In this document: piece after piece, positions 42,075 to 50,780 of the stretch
Position numbering within the stretch: position 1 is the stretch's first letter
Layout: every line of letters starts with the position of its first letter
NCBI RefSeq assembly: GCF_000716595.1
Contig: NZ_JNXC01000008.1
Coordinates: forward strand, 261,822 to 325,821
Reading direction: 5' to 3'
DNA length: 64,000 nt
Source: Saccharothrix sp. NRRL B-16314
GTDB taxonomy: Bacteria; Actinomycetota; Actinomycetes; Mycobacteriales; Pseudonocardiaceae
Program-made: the position numbers and the translations under genes
Notes under the pieces: generated by a model
Database searches by the model: none
Told to the model about the DNA's origin: nothing
The model's input: the letters and a program-made list of their open reading frames with translations, nothing else

Positions 42075-42695
42075 TCAGGACATCGGAGACGTCCGGAGGC
42101 CCGCGCGCACGCAGGCGTGTACGACGCGCGCCAACCTGGAGCCGTAGACGGAGCGGGGGCCGCCGTAGCTGTCGAACGGGCCGCTCGTCGGGCAGAGCAG
42201 GACCGTGGCGTCGGTCGGCGTGCCGGTGCCGGGCAGGCCGGCTTCGGCCAGCGCTTGGGCTTTCGCCTCGGCCACCGTGGCGACGGCGTTGACGAGTGCG
42301 GCCGGGGTGAGGCGCACCGGGAGCAGGCCCACGACGTTGATGGTGCCCGGCAGCCAGGCCAGTTCCTCCTCCCCCGCCGCCCAGGTGCAGTGGGCGCCGA
42401 TCCCGGTGGTGGCGGTGACGGTCACACCGGAATCGGTCACGGTCACCTGACGCCGCACGTCCAGGGCGGTGAGCAGTCCTGTGCCGGTGCCGGTCAGACC
42501 GCACGCGGCGGCCAGTTCGGCGACGTGGTCGCCCGGGTCGTCACGGCGGTAGTCGGACTCGACCGTGGCGTTGACGACCCACTCGCGTTCACCGATGCCG
42601 CCGCCGTGCACGGCCGACGAGATGGCGAGCAACGGGCGGTCGAGGCGCCACAGCAGGAGCGGTCTGCCGGCGACCTGGTGGAGTTCCGGTTTCAC
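42075..42695 (-). CDS. cbiZ: adenosylcobinamide amidohydrolase
   Basis: A 206-residue CbiZ-family protein, which cleaves the aminopropanol tail of adenosylcobinamide so that adenosylcobyric acid can be rebuilt into B12. The family blocks are present: ISSAVHGGGIGEREWVVNATV, TALDVRRQVTV, LPGTINVVGLLP, AALVNAVATVAEAKAQALAEAGLPGTGTPTDATVLLCP and GPRSVYGSRLARVVHACVRAG. GTG in a GTGA overlap with the exporter permease; AGGGGG upstream. Last gene of a ten-gene minus-strand operon that begins with a BtuFCD-like importer, which supports a corrinoid role for both ends. Confidence 0.92.
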   Translation of the reverse strand: MKPELHQVAGRPLLLWRLDRPLLAISSAVHGGGIGEREWVVNATVESDYRRDDPGDHVAELAAACGLTGTGTGLLTALDVRRQVTVTDSGVTVTATTGIGAHCTWAAGEEELAWLPGTINVVGLLPVRLTPAALVNAVATVAEAKAQALAEAGLPGTGTPTDATVLLCPTSGPFDSYGGPRSVYGSRLARVVHACVRAGLRTSPMS

Positions 42696-43525
42696 GTCGA
42701 TCCCCCTGTTTGCTTGCGAAAGGCCAGGTAGGCGGCGGCGACGCACACCACCGCGAACAGCGACAGTCCCACGAGGTAGCCGACGAGGTCCGCGCGCCAG
42801 CCGTCGAGCACCAGCAGCCGGGACGCCTCGTTGGCGTAGGTCAACGGGTTCAGCCGGGCGACCGCCGCCATCCACACCGGCATTGCCGCCAGCGGCACGA
42901 AAGCGTTGCTGGCCAACAGCAAGGGCAGAGCGGCGAAACCGCTGACGGTGAAGAACGTGTTGTGCCCGGGACCGAGGTAGGCCAGCGCCAGGAAGATCGC
43001 CGTCAGCGCCACAGTGAGAAGCGCCGCCACCAGCAGCACCAGCAGGTGGCCGGGCAGACCGGTGGCCACCCGCACACCGAGGGCGACGGCGACCAGCAGG
43101 ATGAACGCGACCTGCACGGCGGTCACCAAGACCTGGAACAGCAGCCTGCTCAAGAGGATGGAACCGCGGTTGATCGGCATGCTGAGCAACTTGTGCAAGT
43201 ACCCGGTTTCCTTGTCCCACAACAACGGCACGGCGCCGCTGATCGCCGAGCCGATGACGGTGGACCCGATCACACCGGGCAGGATGAACCCGGTGTAGTC
43301 GTCCGTGCCGACGGTGGCGCGGTCGACCAGCCTGCCGACGCCGAGACCGAAGAACACCAACCAGAACGCGGGTTGGCACAGGGTGAGGACGAGGTGGGCG
43401 CGTTCCCGGACCAGTTGCAGGTACCACCGGCGCAGCAGCGCCCGCAGTTCCTGCGCCCACCTGCCGAACCGGTCCGCGCGGAGCGGGACCGAACGGTCGG
43501 AACGCCGCCCCGGCGTGACCGTCAC
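42692..43525 (-). CDS. ABC-2 type exporter permease (DrrB-like)
   Basis: A 277-residue membrane protein with six hydrophobic helices of the ABC-2 permease family: LLRRWYLQLVRERAHLVLTLCQPAFWLVFFGLG at the start, FILPGVIGSTVIGSAISGAVPLLWDKETGYLHKLLSMPINRGSILLSRLL in the middle and the ABC-2 exit motif NPLTYANEASRLLVL near the end. Pairs with the ATPase just upstream (GTGA overlap). Probably exports the product of this operon or confers self-resistance. Confidence 0.93.
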   Translation of the reverse strand: MTVTPGRRSDRSVPLRADRFGRWAQELRALLRRWYLQLVRERAHLVLTLCQPAFWLVFFGLGVGRLVDRATVGTDDYTGFILPGVIGSTVIGSAISGAVPLLWDKETGYLHKLLSMPINRGSILLSRLLFQVLVTAVQVAFILLVAVALGVRVATGLPGHLLVLLVAALLTVALTAIFLALAYLGPGHNTFFTVSGFAALPLLLASNAFVPLAAMPVWMAAVARLNPLTYANEASRLLVLDGWRADLVGYLVGLSLFAVVCVAAAYLAFRKQTGGST

Positions 43526-44475
43526 GGCCGGCCCTCCGCGGCGCGACCGGTGGAGCGCAGGAACACGTCGTCGAGCGTCGGCCGCTCGTAGGTCGCCCTC
43601 AGCACCGCCACGTCGTGCAGCTGCGCCTCGGCCACGACCGCGGGGAGCGCCGAGGGCGCGTCCGCGACGAACACCGACACCTCGTCGTCGACCGCTTTCA
43701 CCTGCTGCACCCAGGACAAACCGCTGAGCACCTGTCGGAGCCGGTCCGCCTGCCGGGTTCGGACCACGACCACGTCGGCCCCGAACTTCCGCTTCAGCTC
43801 GGCGGGCGTCCCGGTCACCACACCGCGGCCCCGGTCGAGGATCGTCACGCGGTCGCACAGCGCGTCCGCCTCGTCGAGGTAGTTCGTGGCCAGCAGGACC
43901 GTCCCGCCGCCGTCGCGCAGTTCCCTGACGTGGTCCCAGACCTGGCGCCTGGACGGCACGTCCAGCCCCAGCGTCGGTTCGTCCAGGATCAGCACGTCGG
44001 GTCGGTGCAGCAGCCCGCACGCGAGGTCCAACCGGCGTTGCATGCCGCCGGAGTACTCCGACACGAGCCGGTCGGCGTCGGGCAGCAGGCCGAGCAGGTC
44101 CAGCACCTCGGCCACCCGCCGATCCCGGTCCCGGCGGGGGATGTGGTGCAGGTCCGCCTCGATCTCCGCGCTCTCCCTGCCGGTGAGCAGGTGCCGGACT
44201 CCCTTCTCCTGCGGCACGTACCCGATGTGGCGGCGGGCGCGGGCCGGGTCCCGCCGCACGTCGAGGCCGGCGACGCGGGCGCTGCCGGAGGTGGGTGCCA
44301 GCAGCGTCGTCAGCATGCGGATCGTGGTGGTCTTGCCCGCGCCGTTCGGACCGAGCAGGCCCATCACCTGCCCGGTCGGCACCCGCAGGTCGAGGTCGCA
44401 CACCGCGTGGCGATCGCCGAAGACCCGGCCGAGGCCGCTCGTCGTGATCGCCTCGCCGGTCACGGGTTCGGCCAC
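43522..44475 (-). CDS. ABC exporter ATP-binding protein (DrrA-like)
   Basis: A 317-residue ATPase: Walker A GPNGAGKTT (residue ~43), Q-loop in GYVPQEKG, signature YSGGMQRR, Walker B VLILDEPT and a switch His replaced in the LLATNYLDEAD region, where daunorubicin-type ATPases normally have THxxxEAD (here N instead of H). The C-terminal ~80 residues are the DrrA-type regulatory extension. Overlaps the oxygenase gene upstream by 16 bases and the permease downstream. Confidence 0.94.
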   Translation of the reverse strand: MAEPVTGEAITTSGLGRVFGDRHAVCDLDLRVPTGQVMGLLGPNGAGKTTTIRMLTTLLAPTSGSARVAGLDVRRDPARARRHIGYVPQEKGVRHLLTGRESAEIEADLHHIPRRDRDRRVAEVLDLLGLLPDADRLVSEYSGGMQRRLDLACGLLHRPDVLILDEPTLGLDVPSRRQVWDHVRELRDGGGTVLLATNYLDEADALCDRVTILDRGRGVVTGTPAELKRKFGADVVVVRTRQADRLRQVLSGLSWVQQVKAVDDEVSVFVADAPSALPAVVAEAQLHDVAVLRATYERPTLDDVFLRSTGRAAEGRP

Positions 44476-45323
44476 GCCGGCTTGCGGGAGTAGTCCATCA
44501 TGCGGTCCCGGTCCGGGCCGTCGTAGGTCGGCAGCAGCTCACCGAACGGGGTGCCTGCCAGCGGGTGGTCGGGGTCCTCCCACCAGCCGACCGGCGGCTG
44601 GCAGAACTGGTTCGTGTAGTGCGCGCGGAACTCCGCGGGCAGCGAGGAGAAGTGCGGCACCAGCAGCAGGTCCACCGCGGTCCGCCACGCGTCGGTCGTG
44701 TTCGGGTGGGTGGAGTGGATCACCCGGACGTCACCGATCACGAGGTCGCCGGGCTGCGCGAGCACGTCGACCTCGCCCGGCCACGACTGGTGGGACGGCG
44801 AGTCCGCGGGCTGGCCCTCGATCTCCAGGGTGTGCGGTTCCGGGAGGTCGTGCAGCGGGTGGCGGGCGAGGTGGCTGCCCGGGATCGCCCGCAGGCAGCC
44901 GTTCTCGGGCGTGGTGGGGTGCAGGTAGAGCATGCAGAACAGCTGGGTCGGCTCCACGACGTACGTGCGGGGCGTGCCCCAGGCCCACCAGTCCTGGTGC
45001 CACCACAGCCCCGGTGACCGCGGTGGTTTCGCGATCACGTAACCGTTGATCCACTTCGGGTCGGTCATGCCCAGGTCGCGGAACGCCTCCTGGACACCCC
45101 GCGACAGCAGGACCGCGACGAGTTCCGGATCGTCGTAGCGCACCGGGATGAGGCTGCCGTGGTGGGAGAACCGCTCGAAGTGGTCGCGCGGCTCGGCGTC
45201 GAGCTTTCGCCGGGCCAGTTCCGCCAGCCCGTCCAGCTCGGCTTGGTCGAGCACCCCGGGCACGAGGCAGAAACCGTCCCGGCCAAGGCCCTCGACGAGT
45301 TCGGTGTTGGTCTTCACGTCCAT
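44460..45323 (-). CDS. Fe(II)/2-oxoglutarate oxygenase, phytanoyl-CoA dioxygenase family
   Basis: A 287-residue PhyH-type oxygenase. The iron triad is H109-x-D111 (WWHQDWW) and H203 (VIHSTH), with R213 as the 2-oxoglutarate-binding Arg. TPENGCLRAIPGSH is the family beta-strand signature. It hydroxylates or otherwise oxidises an unactivated carbon in a product of this operon. Its start overlaps the methyltransferase stop by 10 bases. Confidence 0.92.
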   Translation of the reverse strand: MDVKTNTELVEGLGRDGFCLVPGVLDQAELDGLAELARRKLDAEPRDHFERFSHHGSLIPVRYDDPELVAVLLSRGVQEAFRDLGMTDPKWINGYVIAKPPRSPGLWWHQDWWAWGTPRTYVVEPTQLFCMLYLHPTTPENGCLRAIPGSHLARHPLHDLPEPHTLEIEGQPADSPSHQSWPGEVDVLAQPGDLVIGDVRVIHSTHPNTTDAWRTAVDLLLVPHFSSLPAEFRAHYTNQFCQPPVGWWEDPDHPLAGTPFGELLPTYDGPDRDRMMDYSRKPAWPNP

Positions 45324-46252
45324 GCCGGGTCCTCTCGCGGGACGGGCCGGCGGGGTTTGCGCACCAGAAGCCGCCGGTAGGTCATGCGGTGATCGCGGTA
45401 CAACTCCAGGGTGAGGTTCACCGCGGCGATGAACTCGTCGAGCATCATCTTCCCGTAGGCGGGCCGGCCGGGCAGGACGTGCGGGTCACCGGGCCAGTCG
45501 GCGAGCACCCTGGGGGCGAAGTAGCTGCGCATCTGGTGCTCGAAGTGCTCGGCCATGGGACCGCGGCCGATGTGCCCGAGGTCCATGATCGCCTCGGCGG
45601 GAGGGAACCCCGCCGCGAGCAGTTCGTGCTCGATCCGGTCCGTGTGCGTGAAGTGCGGGTAGCGGAAGTGGGCCGACAACCGCTCGATGTCGTGGTGGTC
45701 GGCCAGCGGCGTGAGCATCCAGTCGTCCACCACGAACCGCCCGTCCGGCCGCAGCGCCTCGAAGACACGGGTGAACGCGGCTTGGTGGTCGGACACCTGG
45801 TAGATCATGTTGATGCTGACCGCCACGTCGTACGGCCCCTCGGGCAGTTCGCGCTGGCAGTCGGCGACGTGCACCCGGACCGTGTCGCGGAACTGCGGGT
45901 GGCGTTCGGTGATCCGCCGGTGGGTCGTGGCGTGCGCGACGGAGTTGGTGACCGAGGTGACCGACACGCCGTAGTGCTCGGCCAGCAGCCGGGCCGGCCC
46001 GCCGACACCGCCGCCGATGTCGAGGACGTGCTCCCCGGGAACGAGCTTCGCCAGCCTGCCCACGTCCAGCGTGTGGTCCCTCGACCCCCGCCACCACTGC
46101 TCGCCGTCGGCCCACATCTCCGTGTCCGCGACCATCGGCGGGTGCAGCAGGTCCCTGGTGAAGTAGGCGTGCAGCCCGGCGCCCGGGACGCCGACGTGCG
46201 CGCCGACGATGTCCGACGTGTAGTGCTCCTGGGGTGGGCTGGACGCGGTCAT
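45314..46252 (-). CDS. SAM-dependent methyltransferase (natural-product type)
   Basis: A 312-residue methyltransferase: motif I VLDIGGGVGGPARLLAEHYG near residue 76, VHVADCQRELPEGPYDVAVSINMIYQV and a cap domain with HFTHTDRIEHELLAAGFPPAEAI. The N-terminal HYTSDIVGAHVGVPGAGLHAYFTRD resembles UbiE/gamma-tocopherol-type small-molecule methyltransferases. ATGA overlap with the unknown upstream gene. Acts on the same unknown scaffold as the two oxygenases. Confidence 0.92.
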   Translation of the reverse strand: MTASSPPQEHYTSDIVGAHVGVPGAGLHAYFTRDLLHPPMVADTEMWADGEQWWRGSRDHTLDVGRLAKLVPGEHVLDIGGGVGGPARLLAEHYGVSVTSVTNSVAHATTHRRITERHPQFRDTVRVHVADCQRELPEGPYDVAVSINMIYQVSDHQAAFTRVFEALRPDGRFVVDDWMLTPLADHHDIERLSAHFRYPHFTHTDRIEHELLAAGFPPAEAIMDLGHIGRGPMAEHFEHQMRSYFAPRVLADWPGDPHVLPGRPAYGKMMLDEFIAAVNLTLELYRDHRMTYRRLLVRKPRRPVPREDPAWT

Positions 46253-46728
46253 GCCCGGAACCCGAAGGTGGCGACGAACGCGAAGTCCGTCGCGCTGTTG
46301 CTCAACCGGACGAGCAGGAAGTCGTCGTACAGGCCCGGCGGTACTTCGGTGTCCACCGCGACCCGTACCCCGAGGAACGCCGGGAAGGTCAGCCCGGACA
46401 GGTCGACCTCCACCTCCTTGGTGTTGTCGTCGGCGCTGGTGAGGCGTTCGGAGGCCAGCACGGTGGGTGTGCTGTGGTTCGGGTCGGTCGGGTCGGGCAC
46501 GTAGGCGGTCACCGTGATCAGGTGTCCCGGGTAGCCCTGGAAGGTCTGCACGTCCCGGGTGCGCACGACCAGCGTCGTCGTGTCCGCGGCCGTGGGGTCG
46601 GTCTTGTCCAGCGTGAGTGGTAACTCCACACCGAGACCGCTGTAGGCGGCGTTGCCGTGGATGCCCGGCTCGTCGCCCAAGTGGATGCGACCTTGCCACA
46701 CGAGTTCTGCCTGCGGGCTCAGCGCCAT
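46249..46728 (-). CDS. beta-rich protein of the oxygenase operon, unknown function
   Basis: A 159-residue protein; ATG at 46728 with CAGGAGG upstream. It is rich in Thr, Asp and Val with alternating strands (TTTLVVRTRDVQTFQGYPGHLITVTAYVPD, EVEVDLSGLTFPAFLGVRVAVD) and looks like a single beta-sandwich. No signal peptide, no metal motif, no family recognised. Coupled to both neighbours (overlaps of 10 and 4 bases), so it is made in step with the oxygenases and may be a binding or scaffold protein. Confidence 0.7.
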   Translation of the reverse strand: MALSPQAELVWQGRIHLGDEPGIHGNAAYSGLGVELPLTLDKTDPTAADTTTLVVRTRDVQTFQGYPGHLITVTAYVPDPTDPNHSTPTVLASERLTSADDNTKEVEVDLSGLTFPAFLGVRVAVDTEVPPGLYDDFLLVRLSNSATDFAFVATFGFRA

Positions 46729-47915
46729 GATGTCCTCCTGGGATCGTCGTTGTCGTGGTCCTGGTCTGGGAGTGAGCGCAGCAGGGCGGCGGCCTCTGCC
46801 GCGACCGCCGGGTCCCCGCTGTGCTCGGCGGTGACCCGCAACGCACTTGCGGCGGCGGGGTCGTGGCGGCGGCCGGCGGCGATCGCTTCGCGTTCCCGCG
46901 CCGCGTCGGCTCGCGGGTCGTAGTCCGCGAGGACGAGCGGCAGCCCTCGCCAGTAGTGCGCCAGCGGGTCGTCCCGACCCCGACCCGGCCAGGTGCGGTA
47001 GACCTCGTCCCAGTCGCCGTCGTCGAGTTCGACGGAGTCGCGGCAGACCGGCTCGTCGAGCGGCTGGTAGCGGCAGTCCGCGGACAGCCGCAGGCCACCG
47101 GTGTTGGGGCTGCCGCCGTGCACCGTGTACGCGGTGAACACGAGGACGTCGCCGGGGTCCATCGGTCCGCTGTGGACCACGTCGACCGGTAGATCTGTCT
47201 CCCAGCCGACGATCGTCCCGGCGCACAGCCGCAGGGGCAGCAGGCCGTCGCGGTGTGACCGGGGCACGATCGTCAGGCCGCCGGTCTCCGGCGTGACGGG
47301 GGCGAGCGGGGTCCAGGCGGTGAGGGTGCGCGGAGAGCCCTGCACGCCGGGGTGGTCCTGGTGCAGGCCGCTGACGACCAGCGAACGCTCGGGCGCGACG
47401 AACCGCAGCACCTTGCGGGGGTGGACGAAAACCGGTTCGCCGAGCAGGGATTCCACCACGGCGAGGAGGGCGGCGGAGTGCATCAGCGCGTGCAGGTCGC
47501 GCAGGCGCCACATCGCCTTCAGGACGGCCTGGCGGGTCGGTTCGGGGCACCGGGCCATGGCCTCGGCATCGACGGCAGGCAGGGCCGCGCCGGTTGGCTG
47601 GGGTGTGCCCGCTCCGGTCGGCTGGGGTGTCCACGCTCCACCAGGCTGCGGTGTCCACGCTCCGCTCGGCTGCGGTGTCTCCGCTCTGCCCGGCTGCGGT
47701 GTCCCCACTCCGCTCGGCTGCGAGGTGCCCACCGTCCTCGTGCGCAGCCAGCCCGCGTCGGTGGCGAGCGCCAAGACCTGGTGGCGCACCCGCGCAACCT
47801 CGGCCGCCGGCAGCACGTTCCGCAGGTAGAGGTAGCCCTCGTCGGCCAGGCGGTCGACCAGGCGAGCACGTTCAGCGAGCAGTCCCGTGGAATCGGTGTA
47901 GGGCAGCTGTTCCAC
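46719..47915 (-). CDS. Fe(II)/2-oxoglutarate oxygenase (PhyH family) with internal octapeptide repeats
   Basis: A 398-residue PhyH-type oxygenase. Iron triad H185-x-D187 (GLHQDHPG) and H266 (YTVHGGSPN), 2-oxoglutarate Arg R276; TPETGGLTIVPRSH is the family strand. Residues 62-109, between the N-terminal helices and the core, are six tandem octapeptides (consensus AGTPQPTG) encoded by a 24-bp tandem repeat; the family does not normally carry this. The C-terminal ~80 residues are charged and Ala-rich. A 30-base gap separates it from the importer ATPase upstream, so it is probably in the same transcript. Confidence 0.9.
   Translation of the reverse strand: MEQLPYTDSTGLLAERARLVDRLADEGYLYLRNVLPAAEVARVRHQVLALATDAGWLRTRTVGTSQPSGVGTPQPGRAETPQPSGAWTPQPGGAWTPQPTGAGTPQPTGAALPAVDAEAMARCPEPTRQAVLKAMWRLRDLHALMHSAALLAVVESLLGEPVFVHPRKVLRFVAPERSLVVSGLHQDHPGVQGSPRTLTAWTPLAPVTPETGGLTIVPRSHRDGLLPLRLCAGTIVGWETDLPVDVVHSGPMDPGDVLVFTAYTVHGGSPNTGGLRLSADCRYQPLDEPVCRDSVELDDGDWDEVYRTWPGRGRDDPLAHYWRGLPLVLADYDPRADAAREREAIAAGRRHDPAAASALRVTAEHSGDPAVAAEAAALLRSLPDQDHDNDDPRRTSWR
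47589..47732 (-). repeat. 24-bp in-frame tandem repeat (six units)
   Basis: Six contiguous 24-bp units encode VGTSQPSG, VGTPQPGR, AETPQPSG, AWTPQPGG, AWTPQPTG and AGTPQPTG inside the oxygenase. Units differ at a few bases, so they have existed for some time; the TPQP core is kept in five of six. Confidence 0.9.
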
Positions 47916-47945
47916 GGGCCCTCCTCTGTGTTCCCGATGTGCGGT

Positions 47946-48734
47946 TCAGCGGGCTCGGACGGGCACCACTAGCGGCCCGTCGCCGGTGTCGATCACCCGG
48001 ACCCGCGCCTGGTAGTGGGTGGCGAGCGCGGCTTCGGTGATCACCTCGCGCGGCGTGCCGTCGGCCACCACGCGACCACCGGCGAGCAAGACCACCCGAT
48101 CGGCATACGCACCGGTGATCGACAGGTCGTGCATCGTGGTCAGCACGGTCAGCTCGTGGTCGCGGCGCAACGCGTCCACCAGGTCCAGGACTTCCTGCTG
48201 GTGGCCGATGTCCAGCGCACTGGTCGGCTCGTCGAGCAGCAGCAACCGCGCCTGCTGGGCCAGGGCACGGGCCAGGAAGACCCGCTGGAGCTCACCACCC
48301 GACAACGTGGTCAGCACGCGGCCGGCGAAGCCGTACAGCTCCAGCCCGACCAGCACCTCGTGCACCACGTCGAGGTCGGCGGCCGACTCGCGACCGAACC
48401 GGGGGATGTACGCGGTGCGGCCGAGCAGGACGTAGTCGAGCACCGTGACACCCGGCGGCACCACCGGCGACTGGGCGACGGAGGCGACGAGGCGGGCCCG
48501 CTCGCGGTGGCGTATCCGGCGCGCTTCCCGGCCGAGCAGGTACGCCTCACCGGTCGCCGGAACCAAACCGGTGACCGCCCCGAGGAGGGTGGACTTGCCG
48601 GCCCCGTTCGGCCCGATGATCGTCACCCACTCACCGGCGTGGACGGCCAGGTCGACCCCGTCGATGATGCGGTTGCCGCCCAGCTCCACCCTCAAATCCC
48701 GGGTCTCGATCACCGGGTCGGCGGCGGCGGTCAC
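47946..48734 (-). CDS. ABC importer ATPase, BtuD/FecE type
   Basis: A 262-residue ATPase: Walker A GPNGAGKSTLL, Q-loop ASVAQSP, signature LSGGELQRVFLARALAQ, Walker B LLLLDEPTSALD and switch His in TTMHDLS. It belongs to the type II importer ATPases of siderophores, heme and cobalamin. ATGA overlap with the permease gene. With the permease and binding protein it forms a complete importer. Confidence 0.94.
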   Translation of the reverse strand: MTAAADPVIETRDLRVELGGNRIIDGVDLAVHAGEWVTIIGPNGAGKSTLLGAVTGLVPATGEAYLLGREARRIRHRERARLVASVAQSPVVPPGVTVLDYVLLGRTAYIPRFGRESAADLDVVHEVLVGLELYGFAGRVLTTLSGGELQRVFLARALAQQARLLLLDEPTSALDIGHQQEVLDLVDALRRDHELTVLTTMHDLSITGAYADRVVLLAGGRVVADGTPREVITEAALATHYQARVRVIDTGDGPLVVPVRAR

Positions 48735-49864
48735 GAGCGTGCCACCGTGCTGGTGCGCAGCACGAGGACGAAGAACGGCGCACCCAGGAACGCGGTGACC
48801 ACGCCGATGGGCACCTCTGCGGGCGCGGCGGCGGTGCGCGCCACCAGGTCGGCCAGCACCAGGAACGCGCCGCCGACCAACGCGGAGACCGGGAGGATGG
48901 TGCGGTAACCGACGCCTGCGAGCAGCCGGACGGTGTGCGGCACGATGATGCCCACGAAACCGATGAGCCCCGAGACCGACACGGCCGCCGCCGTGCCCAG
49001 CGACGCCGCGGCCGTCAGCAGGTACCGCGTGCGCTGCGGGTCGAGTCCCAGCGCGGAGGCCTCCGCGTCACCCACCGACAGCACGTCCAGGTCCCGTCGG
49101 TGCAACAGCACCACCACGGCGGTCACGACCGCGTAGGGCAGCACCAGCAGGACGTCGCGCCACCCCGCGGTGCCGAGCCTGCCCAACAGCCACGAGTAGA
49201 CCTCGCGGATGGCGTCGGCGTCGCGTTGCATCAGGAACGTCTGGCCGGCGGCCAAAAAGGCCGACACCGCGACGCCCGACAGGATCAGAGTGGACGGAGT
49301 CCGGTCACCGCCCCGCGACGACGCGAGGGCGTAGGTCATCGCGACGGCGGCGATCGCGCCGACGAACGCGGCCAGCGGAGTGCCGAACGGCAACGCCCCG
49401 GTCGCGTCACCACCGCCGCTGCGGCGCAACGTGATCACCGCCGTTACGCCCAGGCCCGCGCCGGCCGCCACGCCCAGCAGGTGCGGGTCGGCCAGGGGAT
49501 TGCGGAACACGCCCTGGTAGCACGCGCCGGCCAGCGCGAGCAGCCCGCCCACCAGCAGCCCGAGCACGGCCCTCGGCAATCTCAGTTCCAGCAGCAGCGC
49601 CTGCTGCCGCTCGGTCAACCCGCTGTCCAGGTCGACGCCCGGGATCAGACCAGCCAGTTCCCGCGCCACACCCGACAGGGGCAGGGTGACCGGCCCGACG
49701 CTGACACCGACGACCAGCGCGCCGAACGCCGCTGCCAGGCCCACCACCAGCCACACCGGGCGCAGCCGCGCGGGCCGCAGCGGAACGCGGACGGGAGCCT
49801 GCTGCGCCGGGGTCCCGCTGTCGGCGCGCTTCACCACGACGAGGGAACCCTCACCCGGACTCAT
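48731..49864 (-). CDS. ABC importer permease, BtuC/FecCD type
   Basis: A 377-residue membrane protein with about ten helices and the FecCD signature: LRLPRAVLGLLVGGLLALAGACYQGVFRNPLADPHLLGVAAGAGLG and SVSGLIGFVGIIVPHTVRLLAG. The ATG at 49864 overlaps the binding-protein stop by 14 bases; a GTG about ten codons later is an alternative start. Single gene, so the permease would be a homodimer, as for BtuC. Confidence 0.93.
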   Translation of the reverse strand: MSPGEGSLVVVKRADSGTPAQQAPVRVPLRPARLRPVWLVVGLAAAFGALVVGVSVGPVTLPLSGVARELAGLIPGVDLDSGLTERQQALLLELRLPRAVLGLLVGGLLALAGACYQGVFRNPLADPHLLGVAAGAGLGVTAVITLRRSGGGDATGALPFGTPLAAFVGAIAAVAMTYALASSRGGDRTPSTLILSGVAVSAFLAAGQTFLMQRDADAIREVYSWLLGRLGTAGWRDVLLVLPYAVVTAVVVLLHRRDLDVLSVGDAEASALGLDPQRTRYLLTAAASLGTAAAVSVSGLIGFVGIIVPHTVRLLAGVGYRTILPVSALVGGAFLVLADLVARTAAAPAEVPIGVVTAFLGAPFFVLVLRTSTVARS

Positions 49865-50780
49865 CCACCGCGTCCGCGATCACCCGGACCAACTCGACCA
49901 CGCGCGGCCCCCAACGCGAGGCGATGTCGTCGTCCAGAGCCACGATCCGGCCCTCCCGCACCGCCGTGATCGCGCTCCAGCCCGGCCGCTCCTTGACCGT
50001 CTCCGGGCTCTGCGCGCAGCACTTGGTGTCGGCGAGGAAGATCAGGTCGGGGTCGGCCTGGATCAGGAACTCCGCGGACAGCTGCGGGTAGCCGGCGTTG
50101 ACCTGCTGCGGGTCCACGGCGTCGGCCACGTTGACCAGGCCCACCTGGTCGAACAGCGACCCGACGAAGGTGTTGCCGGTCACCGAGTACAGCGACTGGT
50201 CCAGCTCGTAGTAGTACGTCGGCTTGTCCGCGCGCTTCGGCGTGTCCGCGAGGATCTTGCCGATGTCGTCCTTCATCCGCCGCACGACGTCAGCGGCCTC
50301 GGGGACCTGCCCGGTGAGCCGGCCGAGGTCGCCGAGCTGGGTGTACGTGTCGTCCAGCGTCTGCGCCGGACCGGCGAGGTAGACGGGGATCTTCAGCGTG
50401 CCGAGCTGGTCCCTGATCTGGTTGAGGTCGTTGGAGATCACGACCAGGTCGGGTTCGTAGGAGGCGATGGCCTCCGCGTTGGGCTGGAACCCCGACAGGT
50501 CCGACCTGGGCGCCTCGGCCGGGTACGTGGAGTTGTCGTCCACCGCGACGACCTGGCTGCCCGCGCCCATGGCGAACAGCATCTCGGTGGCCGTAGGCGC
50601 CAGCACCACGATCCGCGTGGGCCGTTCGGGCAGGGTCACCGAGCCGACGGTGACCGGGAACTCGGCCGTCTCGGCGGCTCCCTGAGGTGAGGGCTCGGGG
50701 GGTTCGGCAGTGCCACAGGAACCGACCAGAGCACTCGCCACCAGGACGGCCACAACACGAAGACGAAAAATACTCGACAC
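49851..50780 (-). CDS. ABC importer binding lipoprotein, BtuF/FecB type
   Basis: A 309-residue lipoprotein: RLRVVAVLVASALVGSC puts the lipidated Cys at residue 22. The cluster-A binding fold shows PTRIVVLAPTATEMLFAMGAGSQVVAVDDNS, YEPDLVVISND, the long helix and PDLIFLADTKCC in the second lobe. BtuF-like proteins typically have the LAPxxTExLFALG motif, and cbiZ at the far end of the operon favours a corrinoid ligand, but an iron chelate cannot be excluded. GTG start with GGGGGAG upstream. First gene of the operon. Confidence 0.92.
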   Translation of the reverse strand: MSSIFRLRVVAVLVASALVGSCGTAEPPEPSPQGAAETAEFPVTVGSVTLPERPTRIVVLAPTATEMLFAMGAGSQVVAVDDNSTYPAEAPRSDLSGFQPNAEAIASYEPDLVVISNDLNQIRDQLGTLKIPVYLAGPAQTLDDTYTQLGDLGRLTGQVPEAADVVRRMKDDIGKILADTPKRADKPTYYYELDQSLYSVTGNTFVGSLFDQVGLVNVADAVDPQQVNAGYPQLSAEFLIQADPDLIFLADTKCCAQSPETVKERPGWSAITAVREGRIVALDDDIASRWGPRVVELVRVIADAVDESG

